Translations under genes and position numbers: made by a program
The notes under the pieces: generated by a model
Databases searched by the model: none
Told to the model about the DNA's origin: nothing
The model's input: the letters and a program-made list of their open reading frames with translations, nothing else
Source of the DNA: GCA-2733415 sp964276095
GTDB taxonomy: Bacteria; Bacteroidota; Bacteroidia; Flavobacteriales; Flavobacteriaceae
Length of the DNA stretch: 64,000 nt
Assembly: GCA_964276095.1 (NCBI GenBank)
Contig: CAXYDR010000003.1
Location: 744,001-808,000 of the forward strand
Direction: 5' to 3'
Part shown: positions 18,429 to 27,944 of the stretch, one piece after another
Numbering within the stretch: position 1 is the stretch's first letter
How the letters are laid out: every line of letters starts with the position of its first letter

Positions 18429-19166
18429 TTAGTTCCTATCGATTAGAATATTAAGTTTCGCTTTAAACAAGTGACTTAAAAATAATGGAGTTGATATAAT
18501 ATTTCTTCTCCACAAACGCTTAGGTTCTTTTAAAAACCTTGGCAACCACTCTAGACCAAGATTGATCCAAAATGTACTTGAACGTTCCACAGTGCCAGCG
18601 TAAAAATCAAATACTGCTCCTATTGAAGCAACAACAGGTACCGATAGTTTATTATGATTATCATACACCCATTTTTCTTGCTTTGGAGCCGTCATGCCGA
18701 CAAAGAGAATATCAGGATTGAATATGTTCACCTTAGATCTCATAATAGCATTGTCTATTGTTGAGAACTTAGCTTTATAAGGAGGGGAATAACTATGAAA
18801 ATTTATGTTTGGATATTCTTTTTCTATTTTATTTTTAATTAATTCCAGTGTATCTACTGAGGCTCCTAAGTAAAAAACGCTTTTGCAATTAGTATTTGCA
18901 TGCTCTAATAAATGTTTATGAATATCTGCACCTGCTATCTTTTGAATATTTTTATTCTTTAAAATCTTAGAGGCTAAAACTATCCCTGATCCATCAGGAA
19001 GTAAAATATCACTAGACAAAAGAGACGCTGCAAATTCCTTATCTTTTTTAGATATACAATAAGAATGAGGATTTATAGTATTTATAATGCATTTGTTTTC
19101 CAAGTTAATTTCAGAAATTGAACCTGTAAAAATTTTATTTGTTAAAAGTGTGTTTAAATTAATCAT
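18429..19166 (-). CDS. WecG/TagA/CpsF-family glycosyltransferase (GT26)
   Basis: The 245-residue protein carries the family pattern: LLPDGSGIVLASK near residue 75, KSVFYLGAS, and the signature PDILFVGMTAPKQEKW, followed by a VVASIGAVFDFYAGTVER motif and LEWLPRFLKEPKRLWRR near the end. It is expected to add the second sugar, often ManNAc-type, to the lipid-linked sugar made by the WecA-like enzyme encoded just downstream. It appears to open a separate transcription unit because 136 bp separate it from the upstream transferase gene. Confidence 0.9.
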   Translation of the reverse strand: MINLNTLLTNKIFTGSISEINLENKCIINTINPHSYCISKKDKEFAASLLSSDILLPDGSGIVLASKILKNKNIQKIAGADIHKHLLEHANTNCKSVFYLGASVDTLELIKNKIEKEYPNINFHSYSPPYKAKFSTIDNAIMRSKVNIFNPDILFVGMTAPKQEKWVYDNHNKLSVPVVASIGAVFDFYAGTVERSSTFWINLGLEWLPRFLKEPKRLWRRNIISTPLFLSHLFKAKLNILIDRN

Positions 19167-19236
19167 AGAAAAACTGTTTTAATTTAACATAACTTTTTCA
19201 GAAAAAAAGCTGAGCTATAATTTGGGGTTACTACTT

Positions 19237-19268
19237 AAAGGTTCCCCGTTTTATCAAAACGTTACCCA
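19237..19268 (-). promoter_or_regulatory. 32-bp imperfect palindromic element, copy 1
   Basis: The plus-strand sequence starts AAAGGTTCCCCG and ends AAAACGTTACCCA. A near copy (26 of 32 positions by eye) lies at 30355-30386. The halves are roughly inverted (GGTT.C..TTTT against AAAACGTTACC). Copy 1 is 70 bp upstream of the WecG-type gene and copy 2 about 280 bp upstream of the beta-barrel gene, both on the minus strand. A shared regulator site is the simplest guess. Confidence 0.45.
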
Positions 19269-19302
19269 CTTTTTTTAATTATCTAAATCAAAACTTCTAA
19301 TT

Positions 19303-20472
19303 CTATTTATTATTTAGCAACTTTTTATATATATTAAACAGGCTATTATAGTAGACTTCAACACTATAACGCTCCTTTACTTTTTCAAAATTATTTTCTG
19401 ATATTTTTTTTAAAAACACTGTATCATTCCATAATTTTTCAATATTACAAGCTAAATTTTTGGCGTTTCCTGATTGAAATAACACTCCATTAATGTTGTT
19501 TTCTACTATTTCAGGGAAACCTGCCATATTAGGTGCTATAATGGGTAATTTATGAGCCATCGCTTCTGGAAACACCATGGGAAACCCTTCATAACACACG
19601 CTAGAATGAACATAAATTCGGGCTTTTTCGTAAAAAACCTTCATACAATCTGCAGTTAACATACCCCTAAGTATTACATTTTTAGGTATTTTTAATTCTT
19701 TACCATACCCCTCTCGAATATCACCCGCAAGTTGAAATTGAATATGAGGTAGTTGCTTTGCAGCTTCTAATAAAGTAGGTATTCCTTTTTCAGGACTTAA
19801 TCTCCCAGCAAAAGCGACATAGTTTTTAGTAGCAACATTATATTCTACGTCATTTATTTTCTTATCATAAAAATTCGGGATGATTTCACATTTATCTTCG
19901 GCGTATCCATTAGCTACTAATTTATTTTTTTGAAACTCTGTTAAGCATAAAAAAACATCAATATTATCAATATAGCATTTATCTATTCGCGCCCAAAAGT
20001 TACGTAAAGCGTAACCTGTACTCTTAAATAAAGAGCCTTCACAATTATTTGTTACACAGTTTAGCTCCCTTCCTTTCCCAGTACATTTTTCACAAATTTT
20101 ACCGTCATTAAAGAATAATCCGTTAGGACATAATAAGCGGTAATTATGAACAGTCATTACAATAGGAACACCCGTTTTTTTAATATGAGTCAAAATTGAA
20201 GGTGAAATTAATGGGTATAAGTTATGTACATGCACAATATCTGGCCGTTCTTTTTCAATAAGGGCTGTTACCTCCTTTATGCTTTTAGGATTGTAAAATG
20301 CAGCAAAAAAAGCTTTAATTTTTGCATTAGGAATGGTTGTTAACTCTTCACTGCTCCTAAAATAAGTAAGCACCTGATGTCCATTACTTTCTAATAATTT
20401 AATTTGAGATTCAACAACAGCCTCTTCTCCACTAAATTTCCCGTATTTATTATGAATTAGTAGAATTTTCAT
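19303..20472 (-). CDS. Glycosyltransferase family 4 protein
   Basis: This 389-residue protein has the GT-B fold pattern of GT4 enzymes: an N-terminal Rossmann domain with NKYGKFSGEEAVVESQ and DIVHVHNLYPLISP, then AFAGRLSPEKGIPTLLEA and the C-terminal EGFPMVFPEAMAHKLPIIA with the conserved E-x7-E pair. A cysteine cluster (CPNG, CEKC, CVTNNCEG at about residues 115-145) suggests a structural metal site, common in this subfamily. It is cytoplasmic and adds a sugar to the lipid-linked repeat unit. Its start overlaps the upstream transferase gene by 23 bp. Donor sugar unknown. Confidence 0.88.
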   Translation of the reverse strand: MKILLIHNKYGKFSGEEAVVESQIKLLESNGHQVLTYFRSSEELTTIPNAKIKAFFAAFYNPKSIKEVTALIEKERPDIVHVHNLYPLISPSILTHIKKTGVPIVMTVHNYRLLCPNGLFFNDGKICEKCTGKGRELNCVTNNCEGSLFKSTGYALRNFWARIDKCYIDNIDVFLCLTEFQKNKLVANGYAEDKCEIIPNFYDKKINDVEYNVATKNYVAFAGRLSPEKGIPTLLEAAKQLPHIQFQLAGDIREGYGKELKIPKNVILRGMLTADCMKVFYEKARIYVHSSVCYEGFPMVFPEAMAHKLPIIAPNMAGFPEIVENNINGVLFQSGNAKNLACNIEKLWNDTVFLKKISENNFEKVKERYSVEVYYNSLFNIYKKLLNNK

Positions 20473-21703
20473 GTAATAATTGTTTGTAAATTAGGTTTAA
20501 TTTATCGCCTTTTTCTTTCCATAAAAAAGACTTTGATCTAATAAAAGCTCCATGCGCTAATTGTTGCCTTAATGCCTCATTACTATATAATTTTTCTATA
20601 GCAGCTTTAAAATCAAAGATTATATCTTTAGGGTTAGTTACTGATATCTTAATACCACAACTGTCATTAATAACATGAGAAAAACCACAATGATCTAGGC
20701 ATACTACAGGTAAACCTAAAGATATAGCTTCAAGGGTTACTGTAGAAGTCAAGTCTTTTAAACTTGTGATACACAACAAATGGCCTTCTTTCATTACTTT
20801 TTCGGCTTCCAATTTAGGTATCCAACCATACCATTTACAATTCGCATTTATACACAACTTCTTTGCTAACTTCTTCCACTTTTGAGTCTCTTTACCTGTT
20901 CCTAAAACATGTAAATTCCAATGCATATTTTTTGGTAATTCACCTAAGCTCTTTAGTAATATATTTAATGCTTTTCCTGACGTATGTTGACCTGACCAAA
21001 CAATATTAAGATTAGTGTTTTCTTTTCTAATGTTTATTTTATTCGGAACACTTTCCTCAACACCTACTTCTGTAATAATTTCTGCTTCTTTATTCCATAA
21101 CTTTAAAATAGCATCCTTAATATCGGGTGTTGCTGCAATGAGTTTATTATTAGCTCTCATGGCTGCTTGTTTTGGACGTTTAAAAAACAGTAATTGAAGT
21201 GAATTAAAAATATTACGTCCACCGTAAAATAATTTTCCGTGAAGATTTAATATAGAAAACAAACTCCACGGGGTATTTTTCATACCTCCAATTGGACCCC
21301 AAACAAAAGGTTTGTCAATCTTCCATAAATATCCAGGCTCCCTATATCCAACCATATTTAATTGATGTATAAGGTCAAATTTTTCTTCCTTATTTAGTTT
21401 TACAGCTAATTTGTAAGCTTCTTTTTGCCATTGTTTATAAAACCAATAATATGAAGGCGGCCAGATTTTACGTAGCTTTCTATTTCTTCTTTTTCTAATA
21501 AAATGTAGGTGTAAATTCGCAGCTAAATGAGGGTGTTTTTCCAAATGCAATTTAATGTCACTTTCCCATTTCTCTTTTTCAATAATAACATGCACTTCAT
21601 GATGCTTACTTATCTCTTTTATAAAACGCCAACCCATACCCGGCTCAGAGCCACGTAAAGGGCTACACGCATAACAAGAAACAAGGATTTTATACTTTTC
21701 CAT
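20450..21703 (-). CDS. Glycosyltransferase family 4 protein
   Basis: A 417-residue GT-B enzyme. It starts with CYACSPLRGSEPGMGWRF, typical of a GT4 subgroup, has VWGPIGG in the middle and IVWSGQHTSGKALNILLKSL at the start of the donor-binding domain. The E-x7-E-like region is STVTLEAISLGLPVVCLD. It overlaps both neighbours (14 and 23 bp), so it lies inside a coupled operon. It should build the same oligosaccharide repeat; linkage and donor cannot be assigned. Confidence 0.87.
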   Translation of the reverse strand: MEKYKILVSCYACSPLRGSEPGMGWRFIKEISKHHEVHVIIEKEKWESDIKLHLEKHPHLAANLHLHFIRKRRNRKLRKIWPPSYYWFYKQWQKEAYKLAVKLNKEEKFDLIHQLNMVGYREPGYLWKIDKPFVWGPIGGMKNTPWSLFSILNLHGKLFYGGRNIFNSLQLLFFKRPKQAAMRANNKLIAATPDIKDAILKLWNKEAEIITEVGVEESVPNKINIRKENTNLNIVWSGQHTSGKALNILLKSLGELPKNMHWNLHVLGTGKETQKWKKLAKKLCINANCKWYGWIPKLEAEKVMKEGHLLCITSLKDLTSTVTLEAISLGLPVVCLDHCGFSHVINDSCGIKISVTNPKDIIFDFKAAIEKLYSNEALRQQLAHGAFIRSKSFLWKEKGDKLNLIYKQLLHENSTNS

Positions 21704-22703
21704 GATAAATATAGTCTAGAAGTTCTTTTTCAAAAAGATAAGGTTTGTTATTTGATTTATGTGCTATAATTTCTTTCAATAAAAAGAGTTGAAATAACAT
21801 ACTTATTTCGGGAGCTTGGATTGCTCTAAAAATTGATTCAACAAGTTTTCTATTGGACAATTGATCAAGTAGACGACCAATTTGGAAGTGATACTTAATA
21901 ATATCGAAATATTCAAGCCCGTACTGTTCAAAATATTCAAAATCAAATGGAATTACATCCGTATTATCTGTAATAAGGTTCCAAGGTGTAAAATCACCAT
22001 GTTCATATACTTCATGATATACATTTTTTGAAGCATTACAAATAACATGAACCATTTCGGTATAATCGTCTAAACCTAGAATCGTAAGTTTTTCAAGCAA
22101 TTGAAGAACTCTAGGATGCTGCTTTAATTGATATTTATTAGTTTTTTTAAATGAAGATAATAAAGCATCTAATTTTGGTTTACTCACTAGCTCTATCGCT
22201 CCCTTCACCTCCTTTAGGAGAATAAAATGGTTGCCTTTATATTGATCAGAAAAAAGAACAGGTGACACAATGTTTTTTTTAGAAAGTATATCTATTGCTT
22301 TTTTTTCATTTAATAATCGACTGGATCCTACAGCATTTAAAGGGAATTTAAGATAACCATATACCTTGTTTTCAGTTTGTAACTGAATTACTACTTTATC
22401 CTTTTCCGTAGCAAAATATATAGATACAACAAGTGTTACTGCTAATTTTTGTTCCAGGTACTGAATAAATTCAGACGTAGATTTTAAATTATCAGAACTT
22501 AATTTATTAACAACAGTATTACAGTTTACATATATGGTTGAAGCTATATTTTTAAGTATTTTACCATGCGTTGAAAAAGGGTTGTACAATTTAAAAGCAT
22601 TTCTAGCAACCTCAGCATTGTTAAACGCTATAGCTACTTTTGGATTCTTTTTAGTAGGCAAATACAAGTAGTTGCTTTCTGAAAAAAAATTAATATCGTT
22701 CAT
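21690..22703 (-). CDS. Aminoglycoside-phosphotransferase-like kinase-fold protein
   Basis: In this 337-residue protein the C-terminal half has the APH/choline-kinase catalytic signature: HEVYEHGDFTPWNLI (the HGD..PWN loop) and VIPFDFEYFEQYGLEYFDI (the metal-binding D.E). An upstream lysine region (YGYLKFPLNA) and HFILLKEVKG fit the N-lobe and hinge. It overlaps the P-loop kinase gene upstream by 14 bp and the GT4 gene downstream by 14 bp. Such proteins phosphorylate small molecules; here a sugar or a lipid-linked intermediate is a plausible substrate, but this is inference. Confidence 0.7.
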   Translation of the reverse strand: MNDINFFSESNYLYLPTKKNPKVAIAFNNAEVARNAFKLYNPFSTHGKILKNIASTIYVNCNTVVNKLSSDNLKSTSEFIQYLEQKLAVTLVVSIYFATEKDKVVIQLQTENKVYGYLKFPLNAVGSSRLLNEKKAIDILSKKNIVSPVLFSDQYKGNHFILLKEVKGAIELVSKPKLDALLSSFKKTNKYQLKQHPRVLQLLEKLTILGLDDYTEMVHVICNASKNVYHEVYEHGDFTPWNLITDNTDVIPFDFEYFEQYGLEYFDIIKYHFQIGRLLDQLSNRKLVESIFRAIQAPEISMLFQLFLLKEIIAHKSNNKPYLFEKELLDYIYHGKV

Positions 22704-23946
22704 GCATTTTTCTCATTAAAAGATGAATAATTTCTGCTGTGATCTCATTTGGTTTTCGATCGACATCAATGTGAAAGTATCGCTTATTGTCTGTTAAGGA
22801 CTGATAAGCATTAATTTGCCTCTTAAGCTCGTTATAAGGCACCTCTTTTTTTCTTTTTTGAATTACATTAGCATCTGCAGTCAATACAAAATAAAGCTCT
22901 GGTTTTGGTATAAAAACACGTGCTAACTTAGCTATTTTAATATGCCCTCCATAACGATAGCGCTTATTGTCTACCAATAAATCATCATAGAACCGGTCAA
23001 AAATTACTAAAGATGATTTCACTTTTAAAATCATTATATTTTTAATCCACCCAAAATTATATTGTTTTATAAAATAGAGCAATTTTATGTAAGATTTCAA
23101 GCTCGAATATGGCTCAAATTTATGAGGATCAGAAACGACTTGTGAAGTTTCTTCTGTTTTTACAATTGGTTTTAAATGAAAATAATCATGCCTCCTATAT
23201 GGTAGAGGACTTTGTATTAAACTATTGATAATAGTTGATTTCCCTGCCCCATCTGGGCCTAAAAATGAAATACTAATCCCTGTAGGTTTAGTAATACGTT
23301 TTAAAATTCGCATCATATTTAAAAAAAAACTAGAAATACTAATACTTTTATTCTCTAAAACATCTTTAACCAACAAATCTCTTAAAAGCAAAAAAGTGTC
23401 GTAAGTACTATTTTTAAAAGAGACAAAAACTAAATTATATTCGTTTGGAAAAAATTTTTGGATTACCAACTCACAACGATGAGCATCTTTTAAGTATAAA
23501 CTTTTAAGATGATCATAATTAGCTAATGACAAATCGTTTTTAGCTAATTTTTTAATTAGATAATAAACAAACTCTTGGTAAGGAGCCAGAATTGGCAAAT
23601 CATTATACCTGTCTAAATTTTGAAATATTTCATGTTCTTTAAAATAGAAGGTTTTATCTCTTGATAATTCACCATAAAGATCCAGATTTAAAAAAGTTTG
23701 ATTAATTTCATCATACAAGAATATATTTTTGGCCCATACTTCTTGATGGTATATTTGCACTATTTTATAGTTAGTTTGCTTACAAAAAGAGCCTATAATT
23801 TGTTCAATATTTTTAAAATATTTTTTTTTGAATAAAATATCTACATCAGAATTAGCTAAATAAAGCCCTTCTAGTTCATGATATCCGTTTAACAAAGCAT
23901 AATCTATCTTTTGCTCGTGTAGGTATTTTAAAAACTGATGAATCAT
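22690..23946 (-). CDS. Two-domain protein: nucleotidyltransferase-like plus thymidylate-kinase-like P-loop domain
   Basis: This 418-residue protein starts with a nucleotidyltransferase-like domain (IDYALLNGYHELEGLYLANS, then DVDILFKK; about 1-180), followed by a P-loop NTPase (about 220-415). The latter has Walker A ISFLGPDGAGKSTIINSL, a DRFYDDLLVDNKRYRYGG motif and a lid-like LTADANVIQKRKKEVP. The kinase part looks like thymidylate kinase, but the fusion and the position in a polysaccharide operon suggest another phosphoryl acceptor. It is coupled by overlap to the APH-like gene, which suggests joint action. Confidence 0.7.
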   Translation of the reverse strand: MIHQFLKYLHEQKIDYALLNGYHELEGLYLANSDVDILFKKKYFKNIEQIIGSFCKQTNYKIVQIYHQEVWAKNIFLYDEINQTFLNLDLYGELSRDKTFYFKEHEIFQNLDRYNDLPILAPYQEFVYYLIKKLAKNDLSLANYDHLKSLYLKDAHRCELVIQKFFPNEYNLVFVSFKNSTYDTFLLLRDLLVKDVLENKSISISSFFLNMMRILKRITKPTGISISFLGPDGAGKSTIINSLIQSPLPYRRHDYFHLKPIVKTEETSQVVSDPHKFEPYSSLKSYIKLLYFIKQYNFGWIKNIMILKVKSSLVIFDRFYDDLLVDNKRYRYGGHIKIAKLARVFIPKPELYFVLTADANVIQKRKKEVPYNELKRQINAYQSLTDNKRYFHIDVDRKPNEITAEIIHLLMRKMHERY

Positions 23947-23948
23947 AT

Positions 23949-24464
23949 TTACTTCCTCATTTTTATAAGTTTAGCAGGTACTCCGCCAATGATGGAGTAA
24001 TCTTCAAATGATTTTGTTACTACAGCGCCAGAAGCTACAACACAGTGATTTCCTATTTTTACTCCAGGCATAATAATTGATCGTGTACCAAGCCAAACAT
24101 CATTACCAATTATTACAGGTTTTTCCTCATCAGCTCCTTGTTGATTAATAGGGATATCTATCCTATCAAAATTATGTGAGGTTGCCATAATTACAATATC
24201 TGGTCCCATTAAAATATCGTCGCCTAATATTATTTCTCCTCCTAATTGTGCATTTTGCCCTAATTGAGTCCTATCTCCAACTGTTAAGCGTGCTCCATTA
24301 CCAAAGTAACAGCGATCTTTAACAACTACTTCATTACCACATTTTTTAATTATCTGCTTAACTAAAAAGCGTCTAATTCTATAAAACATTTTATAACCAG
24401 GAAAAGGTTGCATTGGTAAATATTGACCAATGGAATAATAAATAAATAAATATACTGACTTCAT
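23949..24464 (-). CDS. Hexapeptide-repeat sugar O-acetyltransferase
   Basis: This 171-residue protein is a left-handed beta-helix acetyltransferase of the WcaF/maltose-acetyltransferase type. The hexapeptide repeats run from VVKDRCYFGNG to IIGGVPAKLIKMRK, with the likely catalytic His in ATSHNFDR and the conserved NDVWLGTRSIIMPGVKIG stretch. It transfers acetyl from acetyl-CoA to a sugar hydroxyl. Two bp separate its stop from the next gene, so it belongs to the same operon and probably decorates the polysaccharide. Confidence 0.88.
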   Translation of the reverse strand: MKSVYLFIYYSIGQYLPMQPFPGYKMFYRIRRFLVKQIIKKCGNEVVVKDRCYFGNGARLTVGDRTQLGQNAQLGGEIILGDDILMGPDIVIMATSHNFDRIDIPINQQGADEEKPVIIGNDVWLGTRSIIMPGVKIGNHCVVASGAVVTKSFEDYSIIGGVPAKLIKMRK

Positions 24465-24469
24465 ATTAT

Positions 24470-25582
24470 TTAATTAAGGTTCGTTAATATTTGAAAAAAC
24501 TCTTCAGCTTTATTTTTTAAAGTATACTTAGCTATTGATTCTTTTGCATGAGCAGAAATTATTGGGAGTTCATCAATAACCTTATATATCTCATCAGTAA
24601 AATCATCATTTGGATTTATAATGAAGCCATTTTTACCCTGTTCTATTAATGTTGATGCTCCTGCATTTTTAGAGCAAACAACGGGTAGTCCTGATGCTAA
24701 AGCCTCTACCACAACATATCCAAAAGTATCCCTCTTTGATGGGAATACAAATAGATCAGCCGCTTTAAAATACATTTTTAAAGCATCTCCTTCTTTTCTT
24801 GAAACTAACATTACTTTATTTTGCATTCCATAATTTTTAACTTGATGCTTGAATTCATTTTCAAGTTCACCCTCACCCAACAGGATTAATATACAGTCAT
24901 CAATATCCTTCACTTGATCAATTAATTTTCCTAAGTTTTTTAATTCAATAAAATTACCAATACTTAGCAGAATGGTTTTATTCTCAGGTAGTTTTAACTG
25001 CTTTCTTAGAAAAGTTTTTTCAGGAAGTTTTTCTATATTTATTTCCCACTCTTCTACATCTATTGTTTGAGTAGATTTTTTAATAATTGCCTCAGGAAAG
25101 GTTTTGTTTAAATATTCAATTGTTAAATCAGACGAAGCAATAAAGGCATTGGCATTATTTGCTATAAACCTCCTAATTAACTTTCTGAACTTTGAATTAT
25201 TCTTCTCTGTTTGTGCAATAGCATCTGTTAAAACAATCAATTTACATCTAAAAAAATGCTTAAACAAGGACATATACAAGCTCGGAAACCAAAAAGCCAC
25301 ACTAATTACCACATCAGGTTTTTCTTTATACACATCCTTTAAGAATGTAGGATTTAACTGTGTGCGATATGATACTGCCAAACGTTTTAAATTAGTATTT
25401 CCTTTTATAATTTTTAACTCATATTTGTTGTCTTCATGTATAAAATTCTCGGCTTTCCAATGGCTATGCAAACCAGGTTGGCTACCAAAACTAAAAACTA
25501 CCAAATCCACTTTTTTTCCCAGCTCATTAAAAAACTTGTGATTTACTGGATATAAAGGCGGGTGTAAGACAACTACTTTCAT
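24470..25582 (-). CDS. Glycosyltransferase family 4 protein
   Basis: A 370-residue GT-B glycosyltransferase with LHPPLYPVNHKFFNELGKK at the start, LLSIGNFIELKNLGKLID opening the donor domain, and KAADLFVFPSKRDTFGYVVV leading to EALASGLPVVCSKNAGA with the E-x7-E pattern. The HPPLYP start is typical of GT4 proteins acting on GDP- or UDP-sugars in O-antigen clusters. It lies 8 bp from the upstream transferase and 5 bp from the acetyltransferase. Donor and linkage unknown. Confidence 0.88.
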   Translation of the reverse strand: MKVVVLHPPLYPVNHKFFNELGKKVDLVVFSFGSQPGLHSHWKAENFIHEDNKYELKIIKGNTNLKRLAVSYRTQLNPTFLKDVYKEKPDVVISVAFWFPSLYMSLFKHFFRCKLIVLTDAIAQTEKNNSKFRKLIRRFIANNANAFIASSDLTIEYLNKTFPEAIIKKSTQTIDVEEWEINIEKLPEKTFLRKQLKLPENKTILLSIGNFIELKNLGKLIDQVKDIDDCILILLGEGELENEFKHQVKNYGMQNKVMLVSRKEGDALKMYFKAADLFVFPSKRDTFGYVVVEALASGLPVVCSKNAGASTLIEQGKNGFIINPNDDFTDEIYKVIDELPIISAHAKESIAKYTLKNKAEEFFQILTNLN

Positions 25583-25590
25583 ACTTAATT

Positions 25591-26667
25591 TTATAAATTT
25601 TGGTATAGCTTATTATAATTATTTACAAACTTATTTACTGAGAACTCAGTTTCTGCTTTAATTTTACTGTTTTTTGCGAGTGTTGATGCTAGTGTTGGGT
25701 TTTCTTTAAGCTTAATAATTGCTTCTGCCCACTCTTCAGGTTTAAAAGGATCAACAACTAGCCCTGTTTTTTCATTCTCAATTAGTTCGGGTAATGCGCC
25801 TGAATTTGACACAATTATTGGTTTTTCGGCTATCATTGCTTCCGTTACCGCTATCCCAAATCCTTCAATATAACATGGATGAACAAAAGCGTCTGCCTGA
25901 TTAAGCAAATCTCCAATGTTCTTTTTATATCCTAAAAGTATAAAATTATCTTCTAATTGTTTCTCTAGTATTTGATGTTGAAAATTTTCCATTTCAGGAC
26001 CGTCACCTGCAACCAAAATTTTAACAGAAGAATAATTTTTCTTCAGTAGGATCTCCATACAATCAATTAATACTTGTATGTTTTTAATTTTTGTTAAACC
26101 CGAAACCGACAAAAGGGTAAAATGATCGTTCGCTTTAATATATGTTTCATTATTAACTTGAGGAATATTTGTCCCGTTATAAATGACATAGCCGTTGTTG
26201 CTTGCTAATTTGGGATATATTTTTAGTTTTTCACGTTTAACATATTCTGATATATATACAAAAGCATCTATATTATTATATAACCTTTTCAAAACAACTT
26301 TTTTTAAAGTGCCGGGAGATTTTGAGCCTACAAAGGCAATAACGACTTTTACTTTTGGTCTTAACTTTTTAACAATTCCAACTAATAACTCCCCGAAAAA
26401 AAACTGAGACTGTATAACTTGAATATTATTATCATCTATTATTTTTAATAAACTGAATACATGCTTAAAGAGGTTTCTCCCATGAGATTCATCATAAATT
26501 TTTATTCCTGAATTAACGAATTCTTTCTTAAAATCTTCTGCATATGCATTTGTCCATACATATAAATAGCATTCATTTGAAGAGTACTTAATTAAGTCCA
26601 ATGTTTTTTTTGGAGTCCCTCCATACATGTTATATGACGGCAATACGTATAAGATTTTTTTTTCCAT
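25591..26667 (-). CDS. Glycosyltransferase family 4 protein
   Basis: A 358-residue GT4 enzyme with ILYVLPSYNMYGGTPKKTLD at the acceptor-site glycine loop, LLSVSGLTKIKNIQVLIDCM opening the donor domain, and HPCYIEGFGIAVTEAMIAEK (E-x7-E). This is the clearest canonical GT4 of the set. It is 5 bp from the upstream polymerase gene and adds one sugar of the repeat unit. Donor unknown. Confidence 0.9.
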   Translation of the reverse strand: MEKKILYVLPSYNMYGGTPKKTLDLIKYSSNECYLYVWTNAYAEDFKKEFVNSGIKIYDESHGRNLFKHVFSLLKIIDDNNIQVIQSQFFFGELLVGIVKKLRPKVKVVIAFVGSKSPGTLKKVVLKRLYNNIDAFVYISEYVKREKLKIYPKLASNNGYVIYNGTNIPQVNNETYIKANDHFTLLSVSGLTKIKNIQVLIDCMEILLKKNYSSVKILVAGDGPEMENFQHQILEKQLEDNFILLGYKKNIGDLLNQADAFVHPCYIEGFGIAVTEAMIAEKPIIVSNSGALPELIENEKTGLVVDPFKPEEWAEAIIKLKENPTLASTLAKNSKIKAETEFSVNKFVNNYNKLYQNL

Positions 26668-26672
26668 CTGGA

Positions 26673-27944
26673 TTACAATTTATTTAAATCGTTTTTTGAA
26701 TAAAAATTTTGACTAACTAATAAAAAATATAAAGCTATCATTCCAGGAATAATACCGTGTGCAAAAGTATAAACAGACCATGTATAATTAATAAAAACAT
26801 ATTGTAATAGATAGACAGACATTGCTAAAGATAATGGATTTCTATACTTTTTCATAAAACCTTGTGCAAAGTTTTTTGTAAAAACCAATAGAATTCCAAT
26901 TGTTCCTATATATCCATATTTAATAATCATATCAACATATCCAGAGTCAATAACCGTAAACCTTTCCATAAATCGGTTGGTATTAATTGTATTAATTTCT
27001 TTCATAAAATCAGAAGATTGATGTATAAAACCATACCCTATTTCCTTTTTCTTATTTATGGCTTCCCATCGAAATTTATTATAAATATCTCTTGCGGATA
27101 ATGAGTTATCTTTTCCTGTTATTATCCCATCAATTGTGTTAAGTAAATCATCGTATAAATCATCAACAAATACAAGAATAAACAGAAGACTAAATGATAG
27201 AATTGCTATAGTTCCAACAATCGAAAACCTATCTAATATCAGGTTTTTATTATATAAATATTTATAAAGAACAAACCCGAAAACTGTCATGATAATTAAA
27301 CTAGAATGTCCAGCTAAAAGTAGCCCTAAAAGCAACACAACCACTATACCTCTATCTTTAAATGATCTTGAAGAAGAGAATTTTAAATCAATACAATATA
27401 AAAACAAAGCCAAACTAATATAGGTTGGATAAAAAGTACGCACAAAAGCTCCGTTATAATACAAAGGAGGTACAAATTCTGGAATTACCAGTCCAACAAT
27501 ATAAATAACGCTCAAAAAAACACCTATCATTTTAAGTGATTTTGACAATAATAAATCATCTATAGCCTGACGATATACTACTAAATAAAAGAATATGGAG
27601 TAAAACCAAATCTCTTTACTAGCAATAATTGCTTTAATTAATGTTGAATTTTCATCAAACACAGGTTTTAGTATACCATAAATTAAAATTACTATTATTG
27701 TATATGCAAATAGTCGTGTGTTTTTGGGAAAGCTATACCATTTATCATTAAAAAAAATACTGAGGATAGTTATTAAATTTAATCCAAAATAACCTATCTC
27801 TACTCCCCCAATAATGAATGAAGAAGGATCAATAAACCCCAAAAACTTTGTTGAAGCTAAAATGTAATAAATAACGAAATACCTTGGTTTTTTAATGCTT
27901 AAAAATAAGCCAAGCAATAAAAAAACGATTGCTATTATAGTCAT
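26673..27944 (-). CDS. Wzy-like O-antigen/exopolysaccharide polymerase
   Basis: A 423-residue protein of about eleven hydrophobic segments with a large periplasmic loop near residues 260-320 (DNSLSARDIYNKFRWEAINK). The DNSLSARD...RW.A pattern and hydrophobic profile are those of Wzy-type polymerases, which join lipid-linked repeat units on the outer face of the inner membrane. Sequence conservation in this family is poor, so the call rests on topology and on its place next to the flippase gene, with which it shares a 4-bp ATGA overlap. Confidence 0.75.
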   Translation of the reverse strand: MTIIAIVFLLLGLFLSIKKPRYFVIYYILASTKFLGFIDPSSFIIGGVEIGYFGLNLITILSIFFNDKWYSFPKNTRLFAYTIIVILIYGILKPVFDENSTLIKAIIASKEIWFYSIFFYLVVYRQAIDDLLLSKSLKMIGVFLSVIYIVGLVIPEFVPPLYYNGAFVRTFYPTYISLALFLYCIDLKFSSSRSFKDRGIVVVLLLGLLLAGHSSLIIMTVFGFVLYKYLYNKNLILDRFSIVGTIAILSFSLLFILVFVDDLYDDLLNTIDGIITGKDNSLSARDIYNKFRWEAINKKKEIGYGFIHQSSDFMKEINTINTNRFMERFTVIDSGYVDMIIKYGYIGTIGILLVFTKNFAQGFMKKYRNPLSLAMSVYLLQYVFINYTWSVYTFAHGIIPGMIALYFLLVSQNFYSKNDLNKL

